Below are positions 12,004 to 24,800 of a stretch of DNA of 64,000 bases, in pieces. The notes below the pieces were generated by a model. It saw only the letters and a list, made by a program, of their open reading frames with translations, ran no database searches and was not told the origin of the DNA. A program made the translations under genes and the position numbers. This DNA is from Sipunculus nudus. Lineage: Eukaryota; Annelida; Sipuncula; Golfingiida; Sipunculidae. The stretch lies in the NCBI GenBank assembly GCA_026874595.1, contig CM049317.1:30477901-30541900 (forward strand), read 5' to 3'. The first letter of the stretch is position 1. Each line of letters opens with the position of its first letter.

Positions 12004-12352
12004 GGACCTCCGAGTCCAAGTCCTAAAAATGGACTCGAATCCGGACTCGTAGCCCTACATCAATGGAATAGAAGTGTTAAGTAATTGAGTAGAACTAATA
12101 AAAATAAATTTCATTTCCTTACACAAATGTGTAGTAATCATTGCTTGGCATGAAGAAACGATATGAGTAGGTTTTACAAAAGGAAGTAGGCCTATCTGAT
12201 GATATGTCAATTTTGGAAACCCCAGATAAGGTCCCCTGATCCAGAAGGGGGGGGGGGGGGGCTTCTCCATCAAACATTCAATATATATTTAGCAACATCT
12301 TGGACAATTAAAATGTATTTGGGTCTAAACGTCCATAGACCTGAAATCTGTA

Positions 12353-12418
<66 letters not shown>

Positions 12419-12507
12419 CTATTCACATAGTATAATATTATTAATGCTCCCCGTACGGTAGAGCACTTTCACTGTGATGTATTGAACCTTATTATTGTAT
12501 TATATTG

Positions 12508-12560
<53 letters not shown>

Positions 12561-14400
12561 TTCAGAATCATTGATATTATATAATATTAAAATTAATATT
12601 CATATTTTGTGTTGGCCCACTTGTTCTTTTTGCATGCGCAACACATGTGGCAGCGCTATCTGCCGGGAGATTTGAGCATAACAGAAGCGACGAACGGACC
12701 AACCTTCAGTGGTCCCACTTTCTGCAAAGTATTACCTAGAGGCGTCGGAAGCAAAATTGAATTGATACGGCTGTCTTGACATGCGAGGGACAGGGCATAT
12801 TTTAAGGAAATTTTAGAGCGGAACATACTTGTAATTAAGCGTTATCTGGTCAGAATACAATGAGGCCCGTACATCTCAAAGCAGCCGCACCATCTAACAG
12901 ATTATAGATGTAATCTAAAACCAATCATGGGGGCCTCCTAATTTAGTACACGTATACGAACCTTAATTCATATGTTATCCAGGTACAACGAATGAAACAT
13001 TTTCTACATCATCCTAGACACGGCCCCCCCCCCCCCCTGAAACGCGACTTCACAAATAAACAAAAACAAAAGCTTAAATTTTCATTTAGACACTATATAC
13101 ACGTCACAAGAACTAGTCTTAATGATATGTTTAAAATTCCTTCCATAGGAATAAAGTCACACTATTGGCGCTTCAGATTTTTTTAAGCAATTAGCATCAC
13201 TTGTTGTTACCCGGCCCTGGAAACTTAAATATCATCAACCTGTTAAAGGTGTCTTATTTTGATGTTAGATTCCATAAACATATGTCGTTTAAACCTTGTA
13301 AACATTTATCCAACGAAACAGGTTTCGATCGGTTTTTCCTTAAACATTATTTTGTTTGCAAATAAAATCATCCGTATCATATATAACCAGTAAATATAAG
13401 AGCAAGCGACGTTAAACCGGGTTATTATTCGCCAAACGAAATGCTTGCCAAATGACAATATCGATCAACTAATCTTTTTCTCATATATGCACCATACAGA
13501 GGTCTGTAAATGTATATGTTTACTGTAAATAAGTGATTAAACAGAAGTAATACAATAAAAACAAATAATTAAATTTGGTTGAAAATTAAGGAAAAATTAA
13601 CGTATGAACATTTTTGGGGGGAAATTGCTTATTTTATTATGGGTCCTGATTAATTATCAGTTGAATGCAGTCGCAAAGAAGAGGACCGGGAAATTTTCTG
13701 TTTCATTTGCTGTTTATGTAATACGATCGACAAAAATGAAGCTGTCCCCGTTTCTTTTGGATAAATTTTTATATATTAGATACACGTACTAACCGGTACG
13801 TCATAACAGCTAGACTCCCAATGCACCCTGGTAACTTCAGATTTATCATCATACATTGTTATACGTCTCAATCCGAGTTATTTAATTTTTTATTATGTTG
13901 TAAATTACAAACCATGACAAAGATAAAGTTTCGAGTAATTTTTATTTACTCTCATTTGTCATTATTTGGATATTTAGGCCTATTCTTCCATAATATTCTA
14001 TATTAAAGATGAATATGAAATTCTTCGGTATAGGCCTATAAATATGAAATTATTATTTAATATCATTTATTATTAATATTATTATTTATCTATTTATTAT
14101 TATATTATTATTATTATTATTATTATCATATGTGTATTCACCCTTATATGCCTCTATCTATATGTGCATGTTCCCCTGTAGGCCTATATGTTTGACAGAC
14201 CTCTCACAAAGACAAAGGTGAATAGATATAAAATATTAGTAGGGGAAAATGCACCATGAGGTTACACGTGCTTCTAAAATAATGATTTAACGTTTGTACA
14301 TCCGTCTTGCAGCTGAAAACTTTCACTACACAGGTGCTGACATCTGGGGGAGTAATTCGGTACTGTTTATAAAGGCTGGTGTGACAAATACATATTTGGA
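12004..14400. other. Intergenic upstream of ALIX; (TA)n tracts
   Basis: Contains two (TA)n microsatellites (about 12353-12416 and 12510-12555), a G15 run (12247-12261), a C14 run (13024-13037) and an (ATT)n-rich stretch near 14060-14127. Frames that translate to IYIYIY are the microsatellite. Four copies of the palindrome TAGGCCTA fall here (12187, 13975, 14031, 14179). No gene was recognised. Confidence 0.5.
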
Positions 14401-14411
14401 AGTGATCGGTC

Positions 14412-14665
14412 TATAAAAGCTTATCCGGCATTAGGTAGAGGAGATCTAATACGTTTACTTATATTATATTAAATAACATCGATTTTATATGAAATTTTAT
14501 ATAATAAATTTTAATGACATATTTGTTAATTTTGGCACGACATGAGGCACACGTTCTTGACCTTGTCCTCTGGTGACCTATTTGGCGGTTGAGTGTGCCT
14601 GATTCGTCAGACACCTTTTGCCGGCTCGTCATGAATTCTGGTCACATGATCAAACAGAAGCAAAC
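14412..14665 (+). promoter_or_regulatory. PDCD6IP: Putative ALIX promoter and 5' UTR
   Basis: CTATAAAAGC at 14411-14420 is the best TATA-like box upstream of the gene; TTTGGCGG at 14581 resembles an E2F site. GTCACATGAT at 14641-14650 contains TCACATGA, the M-box core bound by MITF/TFE-type bHLH-ZIP factors that regulate endolysosomal genes in vertebrates. It sits only 16 bases before the ATG, so it may be within the transcript. Transcription start is unknown and all sites are motif matches only. Confidence 0.3.
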
Positions 14666-14693
14666 ATGGCGGCGTACTTGGCAGTTCCGCTGA
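14631..14693 (+). other. Possible overlapping upstream ORF of ALIX
   Basis: An ATG at 14631 (G at -3) opens a 20-codon frame that ends at TGA 14691-14693, inside ALIX exon 1 in another frame. If the mRNA starts upstream of 14631, this overlapping uORF would compete with the ALIX start at 14666. The main start has a strong context (A at -3, G at +4). Confidence 0.3.
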
Positions 14694-14868
14694 AAAATAC
14701 ATGGGATGTCGATTTCACAAAACCACTTCGAAAATTCATTCAAGATACTTTTACTAAAGCCAGCCCAGATGACTACAATCCAGCCATCGCTGAGCTCAAT
14801 AAACTCCGCAGTAATATGATCAGTAAATGGGTTGACAGGCATGAATCGGCATTGGATGTTCTGTTCAG
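14666..14868 (+). CDS. PDCD6IP: ALIX exon 1 (residues 1-67 plus 2 nt)
   Basis: Starts [20 protein letters not shown], the BRO1 N-terminus. I chose this ATG because it is the first in frame, has a strong context (AACATGG) and matches the family N-terminus. Donor CAG|GTGAGA; codon split AG/G. Confidence 0.93.
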
Positions 14869-15760
14869 GTGAGATGACAGTGTCAGTCACAACTGTCTGG
14901 TATGACAATGAATGGGTGTGACTGTTTGAACTTTTTGTTAAATCTTGACCGTCAAAGGAAAGTTGAAATATGTTTAAAGTTGCTTATATGGTTGTAAAGT
15001 TGATGATTATATAATCAGATTGTTAAATCTGCAATAATTCTTTAAACTAATACAGATATTTTTTTTAATTTAAAGTTATTATGTTATAATAATAAAAACA
15101 AATCTTACAACTTAACTACAAGGAAATACGTGTTTAAATTTATAACATGTACTTCCTTGAATGTAAGTTGTAAGAATAATGTTTACTGTTAATGATAAGA
15201 TAATGATGCCTATTGTGGAATCTCTTATTTTCATATTTTGTTAGTATATTTGTTGTTGAATGAAAAACGTATATTTGTATACATGTATGAAATTGAAAAA
15301 GTATCATGAACACTATATGCAAGATATTGGTAAATTGGCCACTAAATATACCAAGTGTCTAGAGCTCTGCATCCAGATGTATTGCCCCATAACTAAATGT
15401 CTGTACTCTTTCTGGTTGTGACTTCTAGACATCATTTGAACAAGACTTGTGAACAGAAAACTTTCCTCTGAAGTCCACACAAAAACTGGGAAGTGTCTAG
15501 GCAGCTGACTATGTCGGAGTGTCAGACCCTGGACTGTCTAGGAAGCCGACAATGTTGATGCTGTTGGCTGCCTTAAGTCAGTCTACACTCTACCCACTGT
15601 GCAGCGGACAATGCTTTACCTGATATCACTAACTTTAGTGTCAGCTGCCTAGATGTGTGACATTCTAGACCTAGTAGCTATTTATTTATTTGAACTTTTA
15701 TTGTACAAAATATACATATAGCAAATATAGCATATATATGTATATATTTATATATATATA

Positions 15761-15847
<87 letters not shown>

Positions 15848-18800
15848 CATAGCATATATGACACTGAAGGTAATATACCAACAGAGATGTTGACTACCAT
15901 GGTGCTGACAAGCCACTATTAACTGTCCTTGTTTTCAACCCTTTACTATATGTTAAGCCCTGATAGGCCACAAAATGTGTTATTTTATTACATAAATTAA
16001 TCCCTGACTAATGTGGACAGTTGCAAGTCCAACATATATTCAGTATCTACTCACTCACTACTCGTCAAGAACTCAGAATCTGCTCTCTCACCACTAGTGA
16101 GTTGTGACCTATGAAATGATTGGTGTAACTGATTGCCGAACCACGAGGCTAATAAATACCCACTATAGCATCAATGGATCATCAAACTGGTCTAGTAAAA
16201 GTTTCCATTTTAAATAAATGCATTAAACTCAATTGCTCTTAATTATTTAAACATTCCTCAGTGTGACTTTCTCCAATTAACATGTTTATTGATCCAAATA
16301 TAGACATGAGTCATGACCATATTTGAGTACATGTATATGAATGGGAATGTAAGATTTATGTATTGATAACTTTGTAAAATTAATCAATTTTGTATACTTA
16401 TCACTTTTACTAAATGTGGTCTTGTATAATTGCAAGGACTATTTTTTTCCTGAAGACATAGGGAGTGATATTTAATACTTTTTATAATATTTATGTTACA
16501 CTATTTCAACTTATTATTACATATCTAGATTAAATTAAAGTACCTGGACCTGTACCTAAGTACTCTACAAAAATTCTGTACCTGGCCACTTCACAAGTTT
16601 AAGTACCTGTACCTAGGTACTGTCACATGTACCATGCCCCAACCCTGACAAATACAAGTACTGTGAATATTTTTAAGTTGAGTATTGAGCATAATTAAAA
16701 AAATATATATTTTTGTACAAATAGCAAGTATTTGTACTTAGTCCAACCCTGACTGACATCAATATATTATCATGTATATTGCACTGGCAGACTTAAGAAT
16801 ACTTCCTGTTTCATTTTAACTGTATATAACTATAACCAGTGCCGTGTATACAATAATACAGTATATAATTATAACCTCAGGCCAGCAAACTTATCAGCAC
16901 AAATAAGAGAGCTGTTTTGTGATACTAACAAATAGCAGTGACAACTAAGAACATGTAATGTAAGTGTTTAGGTTCGAACAGTATTACAGTCAAGGAAAAT
17001 ATGTGTAACCACAGGGCCTTTAAATCATGACTAACACTTGTTTTAAACCCCATGGCCACATGCTGTCTGTTAATAAACTACAGTTGTGAAATATGACATG
17101 GGAGGACCTTTGTTGCTTTCAGGAAAATACATGTATATCTATTTCTGAATCAGGATCATTATGGCATGCTGTTGCAGGCAGATAGATTTGACTACTGTGT
17201 TTTGATAAGCACAGAATTATCTCACATTTATACCATTTACTGCAAATTTTTAGCTGTAACTGTGTTAAATCTGAGGAATGAAGCTTTGACATCCTGTCAC
17301 CCACCAGATTTCTAAATAATATATAATTGATAATTGATCAATCATTTGTTGTCTTTTCCTCCAAACATGTTTTTACAACCATTTCCTGCCATTAGGAGAG
17401 GGCAAACGTCATATTCCTGTTCATTCCTTGCTTCTCTTTAGATATTAATTTTGTTTTTCTCTCGTATTATTTTTCAGGTATTATGATCAGATGACAGCAA
17501 TTGAAACAAAACTACCAATCACAGAAAACCAGGTCAGTAGTATCTGCTGTAAGTTGCACTGTAATGATTTTAGGGAATGATTGGATAATAGGACTTTCTT
17601 TTGTTTAATAGAGGAATTACCTATATCATGATTTATTTGCTAATTGCAACTGACTGTCGCTTCACTTAGGCCAGGGACAGGGTCCGGATGCAGCTTTTAA
17701 GGAAGTTATTGAGTATGTGGACCTTAGTGGGAGCTCCTTAGAGGGACATTGCAAACTCAGTTTGCGGATTTAAATAAAACTTTGAATAGTGTCCATAAAA
17801 AGGGGATCTATGGTACACACCCAGTGGTACAGATGTATCATTTCTGTATCCTAAAGTTGATTATAACATTAACCAATAGATGGCAGTGCCAAACACACCT
17901 TGGGTCAATCCTGATTTGAATTGGAATTGAAGGGCAATAGCATGAATTGGAATTGAAATGATATAAATTGGTAAAAAATTAATTTGAAATGAAGGGAAAG
18001 GCTTTGATAAATTGGGCTGAACTGAAGGACAAAATATTTGGACTTTCAGGTTTCTGAATATTTGCTCATCAGAAGTTATCTTTTTCTCAGAGGTGTCAAT
18101 TGTGCCGTCAGTCATACATAGACTGACTATTGTTAAACATGCATGCCTATAACAGACTTTACAAGAACCATGGTGAGCAATTCAAACGCTGGTTCTCTTC
18201 TGAATTTGTGGATCAGCTTTTTCACCAGTGAAAATCCCTGTTATCAAAAGACTGCAACTCAGAATTGGAAATGGTTGAAAATGAATTGAATTATAATTGA
18301 TATCCCCCAACACACTGAGTTGACTTGAATTGGAATTCAAGTTCCATAAAACTTTTTGAAATGGAATTGAAAAAACCCAGGTTAGGCAGCATATAGTCAG
18401 GAACAGAAAGCTGCATGTGTCTGGTATGAGATGGCAAAACCATAAACACAGTGACACCTATGACCTTTTTTGCAAAAGGCTGAACTACTGGTGACTTGCA
18501 GTTTTTTAAACATTATCATGATTTTTTATGCTCAGTTTGGTATTCTGTCATAAGTAAAGTTTTGGTAATCCTTAAACTTTCATGAGTACACATTGTAACG
18601 TTAGGCATCATGTTTTAACAAGTGGATGATTAAATTAGAGTCCTACATTACAAACTTCTGCTGTAGTTTTATGTTTTTATTTGTTGCTGAGGATTACATA
18701 ATTACATGGTCTCTGTACCTTTTATTTAATGAAGCCATATGTTGATGTCAGTAATAGTTATAACCTCTTGTTACAGTCACAGTTTTATTCTTTCATTTGC

Positions 18801-21800
18801 GTTTTTCTGTTAATTAAAGTTTATGTTACAAAGCAAGTAGATGATTTAGTTACAGTTACCAGTGTCAAATGCTTGAATTTTTTAGTATGAAACAAATATG
18901 TGAAACAAATCTCATGTTTATTATTTGTTATAGATACGTGTTGACTTCAAATGGCAAGACGCCTTTGACAAGGAATCATTCTGGAGTGGAAAAAGAACTT
19001 TAAGTGAGTAGTAAAACCACACATAATCTGTAAAAAAATATAACCCCAAACTAGGGTCAAGACTTAAAGTGTTTTATGTTGTTTATGGAACAGCCCCTAA
19101 TTTTTAAAATGTTGCCAGGCCCACATGAGGCTTGGAGTTCTTGAGATATAGTTTTCAGAGTTGGGAATTGACCAGGGCATGGTGTAGTATCATTTGATAC
19201 CCTTAACCCTTTTTATATATGACAGTGAATAGTGAACAAAATGTGAATATATTTATATCCTTTATTTAGATATGGGCTTGTGTTGAGATTTTAGAAGAGC
19301 TGTCAAGACAAATTAAGCAAATTATTAGATTTAAGTTTCCTGTAGGAGTTGGTGATTAGAATAGTCTGAAAAACAAAATTATAATGCAAATACCATTTCC
19401 CATGACAACATGTGCAACCTGTGTCCAGGTGGGACTGCGCAGCTGTCATAAGTGTTTATTTCCCTAATAGGTTTATGATTTTCTTTCAATGTTCTAATCA
19501 TAAGTTGTAAATAGATATCCAATAAACATTATGTGTTAAACAGAACTATTTATATTTTAAAAAGGAAGTAGTTATTAGGTACTTTTTATCAAGTTGGTTT
19601 TATTATTATGATATGTTTCAGTAATTTTCTTTTTCCAGAAATTTCATCTGGTGGGTATGAGAAAGTTTGTGTTTTGTTCAACATTGGAGCGTTACAGAGT
19701 CAAGTGGCACAGGCCAACAACCACGACAGTGATGAAGGTCTGAAGAGCTCAGCTAAACTGTTCCAGGTATGTTTATAGTTAACTTATCCTTTACCCTGCC
19801 CCACTCGGCCAGTATATATATCACCAAGGAAAATAAATTGGAACTGAAGCTGCCCAGTTAAAATGCCTAGCAAACTGCAGATTTGGCTAGACAAAAAGTG
19901 GGCTTTCTCTGCAGAACCTCTGAGATTCCAGACATATGGTCACTGAAAGGTTGTGCTTTCTGGTAGTGATGGGCTGATGATTTATAATAATTGATGATTG
20001 GTCAGGTTGATGTAAACGGTCAGATGAACAATCTTGCAGTGCCATCATTGATTGCAAATATTTGCACATAACTTAGGCTTTGTAATGAGGAAATGTGTGC
20101 ATTTGTATGTATTATGCAGCAAACTAAAGAAAAGTCTGCATTTACTAAAAATCTTAATTCCTAAGTTCCTAAATAGGCATGTAGGCTATGGTATTATGAC
20201 ATTATTAGCCTGGGGGTAGGCCTAAATATCAGTTGAGATGATGTACTGGTCTATATATGGTCTGAAAGTTCATACTTCTAAACAACCGATAATTTCTGAT
20301 TATCATTCGATGGAGGTCAACCTGTTTTACTGATGATTGATCATGAAATTACAACTGTATATAACAACCTCAGTTACATTAATCAGTATTTAATTTTCAG
20401 CAAGCTGGAGGGGTGTTTAACCACATGAAGGACTGTGTCATGTCCATGGTACAGAATGACCCCACGCCTGACCTTCACCCTGACACGCTGAGTGCCCTTT
20501 CTGCACTCATGATCGCACAGGCTCAGGACTGCTTCTTCCGGAAAGCTGTCAAAGGTATGACATGTCCTGTATCTGTGTATGTAGAGGTCACAAGCTTAAC
20601 TCTGCTCATGTTACATTTCTCATTGAAAGGTAGTGCCATTTGCCTCTCTTTCATAAAAGAGTCTATCGAGATGGCTGAGTGCCATGCTTAGTAATAAAGA
20701 GAACCACACTGTAAGGCCACAACATTTTCCTAATTTTTGGTGATGCCTCGTCCCCTACATGTATGCTGCCACTTAAATAAGCCAGACCAATAGTTATTTC
20801 AACAATGCCTATCATGTTTGAGATAAATTCTGTTGTAATTCAGCATATTGGTAAATACCCCTGCATGTTTGATGAATTTCTGATGGCATGAATCCAAACA
20901 TGTGTCTCATGTGCTGTTTATGTGAATATTGATTCAATAGGATGGATTACTGATGCAGCACTTTTCTCCATGTGACTTGTGTCATGACTGAAGCAGGCTT
21001 ACAAATATAAATGCCTACTTAGTTGTGTAGTCATGAATAATCTAAAGCTTTTTTGAGACTTTAATGCCTAGTTTTGTCTTTTATCACTGCACTTTATGTA
21101 AATGAAATTTTATTTCAAACTTTTTGATGGCTCTTCTACTTGACTCAGATCAGTTTATTAGTTTCAGTCATCGGTTTTGCTGATATAAGGGATCAGTCTG
21201 ACAAAAACATGCATACACCCATAAGCTGAAAGTACAAGGATTGTAATATATTTACACTGACACATGATATCAGTGCAACTGGATGTTTATAAATTTTGTT
21301 TCAAGATAAGCAGGATTGCAAACTAAGCACAATGAAAACTAGCAGGTTAAGAATGTTCACATTGATGAGTAAAGTTGGAACTTGTTTTAAATGGGTGGGA
21401 GTGAACTCAAGATTAAAATAAAACTGTCATGTATTTTGTCTGTTTATTTCAGATAAAATGAAGCCAGCCATCATTGCCAAGGTTGCACACCAGTGCTCAG
21501 ATTTGTATGCAGATGCCCTCAAACTGCTTCAGCTCCAGTCAATCCGTGAACTCTGGCCAAAGGTGAGAGGTCATCATTCTACCTGAAAGATGCACATACT
21601 TATGGTGTTACCTATTTTTACAATAAAATTTCTTTGTAAAAATAGAATAACAATTGCATTGAAAAGTACGAGGGCCTCTGGGCCAGACTTTCCAAGATTT
21701 GTGTGTCCATAAGAGGACAATGCCAAATTGCAAACATTTTTCAATAAGGGGCAGCATTTTTCACAATTATTAATGAAAAATCTTTTTCTCTAGAATCTTC

Positions 21801-24800
21801 TCCTTACTCTTGTGGACCAGTGAAGCCATGGGACTTATTTACTCAAGGATTAACACAAAAGTATCATATTTGAAATTTTCACATTCCCAACCCTTGTGTC
21901 CAGTTTCAGTCAGTTCCTTGCAATTGTTCTTCAGATATTGTGCAGACACACACGTATACCTACACAAAATTTACCTAAAGCAATAACCCTCCACTTTACA
22001 GAGTTATTAAAAGTTTTGTCAGAGGTTGATTTCCTGTGCCCATTACACAGGGTTATAGAGTAAATACTTCTGCAGGATAATCTGCAGGATTACACAGTGA
22101 ATACTGAAGGATTACACATTTAATACTCAAGGATTATGCAGGAATACTGCAGGATTACACGGTAAATACTGCAGAATTACACTGTAAATGTTGCCATATT
22201 ACAAAGTAAATAATTCTATATTACAAAGTAAATACTTGATGATTGCACGGTAAATACTGCAGGAATATATAATAAATACTGCACTATTACAGAGTAAATA
22301 CTGCACAATTATAGAGTAAACACCTGAGTGTCAGCTAAAAAATGATATCTTTTAGATCTAAAAGTCCAGTTCTATAACATATGTTGTATTTGCCCTATTT
22401 TCTTGTCACATGCTTGCTCTCATTTTCACCTAACTGCCACAATATGAAAGGGACATTCATGTGTTTACTACTGTCCATAATGATGGTCTATTTTTGCAGG
22501 ACTGGATTGGGTTTGCGGCAGCCAAACAGTGTGGTATGCACTCTCTGGCAGAGTTCTATCAAAGCGAACTTCACCATGATGCCAAAGAATTTGGTGAACA
22601 GATTGCCAGGCTTAAGGTAACCATGACAACATGAAAGACAAATATTCTTTCATCAAAGCATCAGCTCATTGGCCACACTTAATTTACTTCTTGTTTTTAG
22701 CTCAGCTGACTTTCAGTCATGCTGGGCTATAGCGATAGGTCTTTGTCCGTCGTCCTTCCGTCTGTCCGTCCGGCCGGCCGTCCGTCCGTTAGCAGGGCAC
22801 AAATCGTAACCGTAGGGGCTAGGGCCATGAACCCTATGCAGTCTTAGAGGTTATAAAAAGATCTCCTTGCAAAGCTGAAATTAGGTCACTGCGACCTATA
22901 TTCTCGAAGTTATGGGGTGTGTTTGCACCCCCCAGAAATAACTCTTTGAGACAAAATTTTCATCCAAAACCTTCCATCTTTCACATACAGCTCACCTACC
23001 AACAGGGAAAGAACCATAATTTTTTTTAGGTCAAAAGGTCAAAGGTCAAGGTCACAGGAGCCTCTTCTTTGAAAAGCCTGTGGATGCATTTTAAGCCAAC
23101 CCTTTCATCCCAATTCTTTGATCTTTCACATATAGCTAACCTACTAAGTTGGAGAAGAATCCTATAGATTTTGAGGTAACAAGGTCAGGGTCACAGGATC
23201 CACTTCTTTGAAAAGGTTGTGGACACATTTCAAGCTTGACTTTTCATTCCAAACCTTCCAGCACTGATATCGCTTCTCTGCCAACAGGGGAAAAGACCTG
23301 TTGATTTTGAGGTCAAAGGTCAAGTTCACAGCACCCACTTCTTGCGTGGAGTCATTCTCAGGCAAACTTTTCAGTCTGTACCTTCCATCTGTCCTATATG
23401 GCTTACCTACCAATAAGGGAAGAAGCCTATTGATGTTGAGGTCAAAAAAGTCAAAGGTCAAGGTCACAATATTCAATTGTTCTAAATGCTTGTGAGCAAA
23501 TTTCAAGTGTAACTGTTCAACCCAAACCTTCAGTCTTTCACATATGCCACATCTATGCATCACTCAGTTTGACTCAAACTTCATATTTATGGGTCTTTTT
23601 GCTTGAATAAACAACTTATTGATTTTGGGGTCAGCTGGTCAGCAGGTTAAAGGTTGCAGGTCAAAGTTATTCACCCATTGGTTGCCAAGTAATTACACCA
23701 GATTTAAGTAGTTAGTAGTTACCCATCATTGAGAAAGAATCCAGTTGATATATGGGCAAAAGGCCAAGGTCATAGGTCAGGGATGTTCACAATTACTTAT
23801 TTTATAGACCATCTCTATTTTTTTCTTGTATATATAACCATCCCACTCCAGCTGGTACATCTCTCTGTGTGGCTGTAATTGTGAGTGACACTGGTTACAT
23901 ATGACTCCCTTTTGTATCAGCCTATTAAGTGATAAGGCTCAGTGATAGGTACCTCGTTACTTCATAACAAAAACACTGTTGTCAGAATGCTTCAGCCAGG
24001 CATTAAGACTATGAGAGTATAGTATTAAGGTTTAGCTACTGATTTATAAGATGATGGGAACATTTTGCAGTTTATTTTATGGAATCCTAGCAATAAACTT
24101 AGTTTCCTAGATATCTGAATATTTTAATATATATCACCACATATAAAAGCAAGTGTTTGTTCTCATAATGTGGATGTGTACCTTGATTTAGGATGGCTTT
24201 TTGTTTTATTTCAAGACTCTTAGTCATGCTTTCTGCATTTCTTTTCTTTCAGGTTTGGCAGTTTACCTACCCTGCTGACCCCATTGAAAAGCAGAGTGAT
24301 AATAAAAAATATTGGACTTACACTTTTTACAATTGCATATCTATAAATCTGATATGAGGGCCTGGACATGCCTTTTGAATTATTTTGGGCATTAATTACT
24401 GGATAATTTGCCGCAAGTTTGGTCTCTTATTGGAGAATGTGGGATATCAAATGTCATACTTGTCAGAAATCCATTATGTCTGCCAGTTAGCCACCTTAGA
24501 AATTCTTTCTTCAGTGCAGAATCAGTAATTTTTCTTTAATGTTTGGTCCGATTTAGAGAATGTTTGTTGTCTGATTTCAGACTTGTCAGAAGTCCAATAT
24601 GGCCACCAGGCAACCATCTTTTAATTCCTTTTGATCATATTATCTCAAGAACAGTTAAAGTGAATGCAGTTGGATGTATATTTAAATGTAATCTTGTAAA
24701 GGATTGGGTCAAATATTTCTGAATAAATATTACCTTCATTTATAAAAGTGCAGTACAGTTGGCTTGTATTGAATAAAAATTCATACAGAAGCACCTGTTT

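Noticed and set aside
15678-15893. Opposed 67-codon frames reading IYIYIY
   Set aside because: They are translations of a (TA)n microsatellite on both strands.
23162-23563. 133-codon minus-strand frame in intron 7
   Set aside because: Falls in tandem units of the family E element; the similar frame in the 62-kb copy is disrupted and no domain is recognisable.
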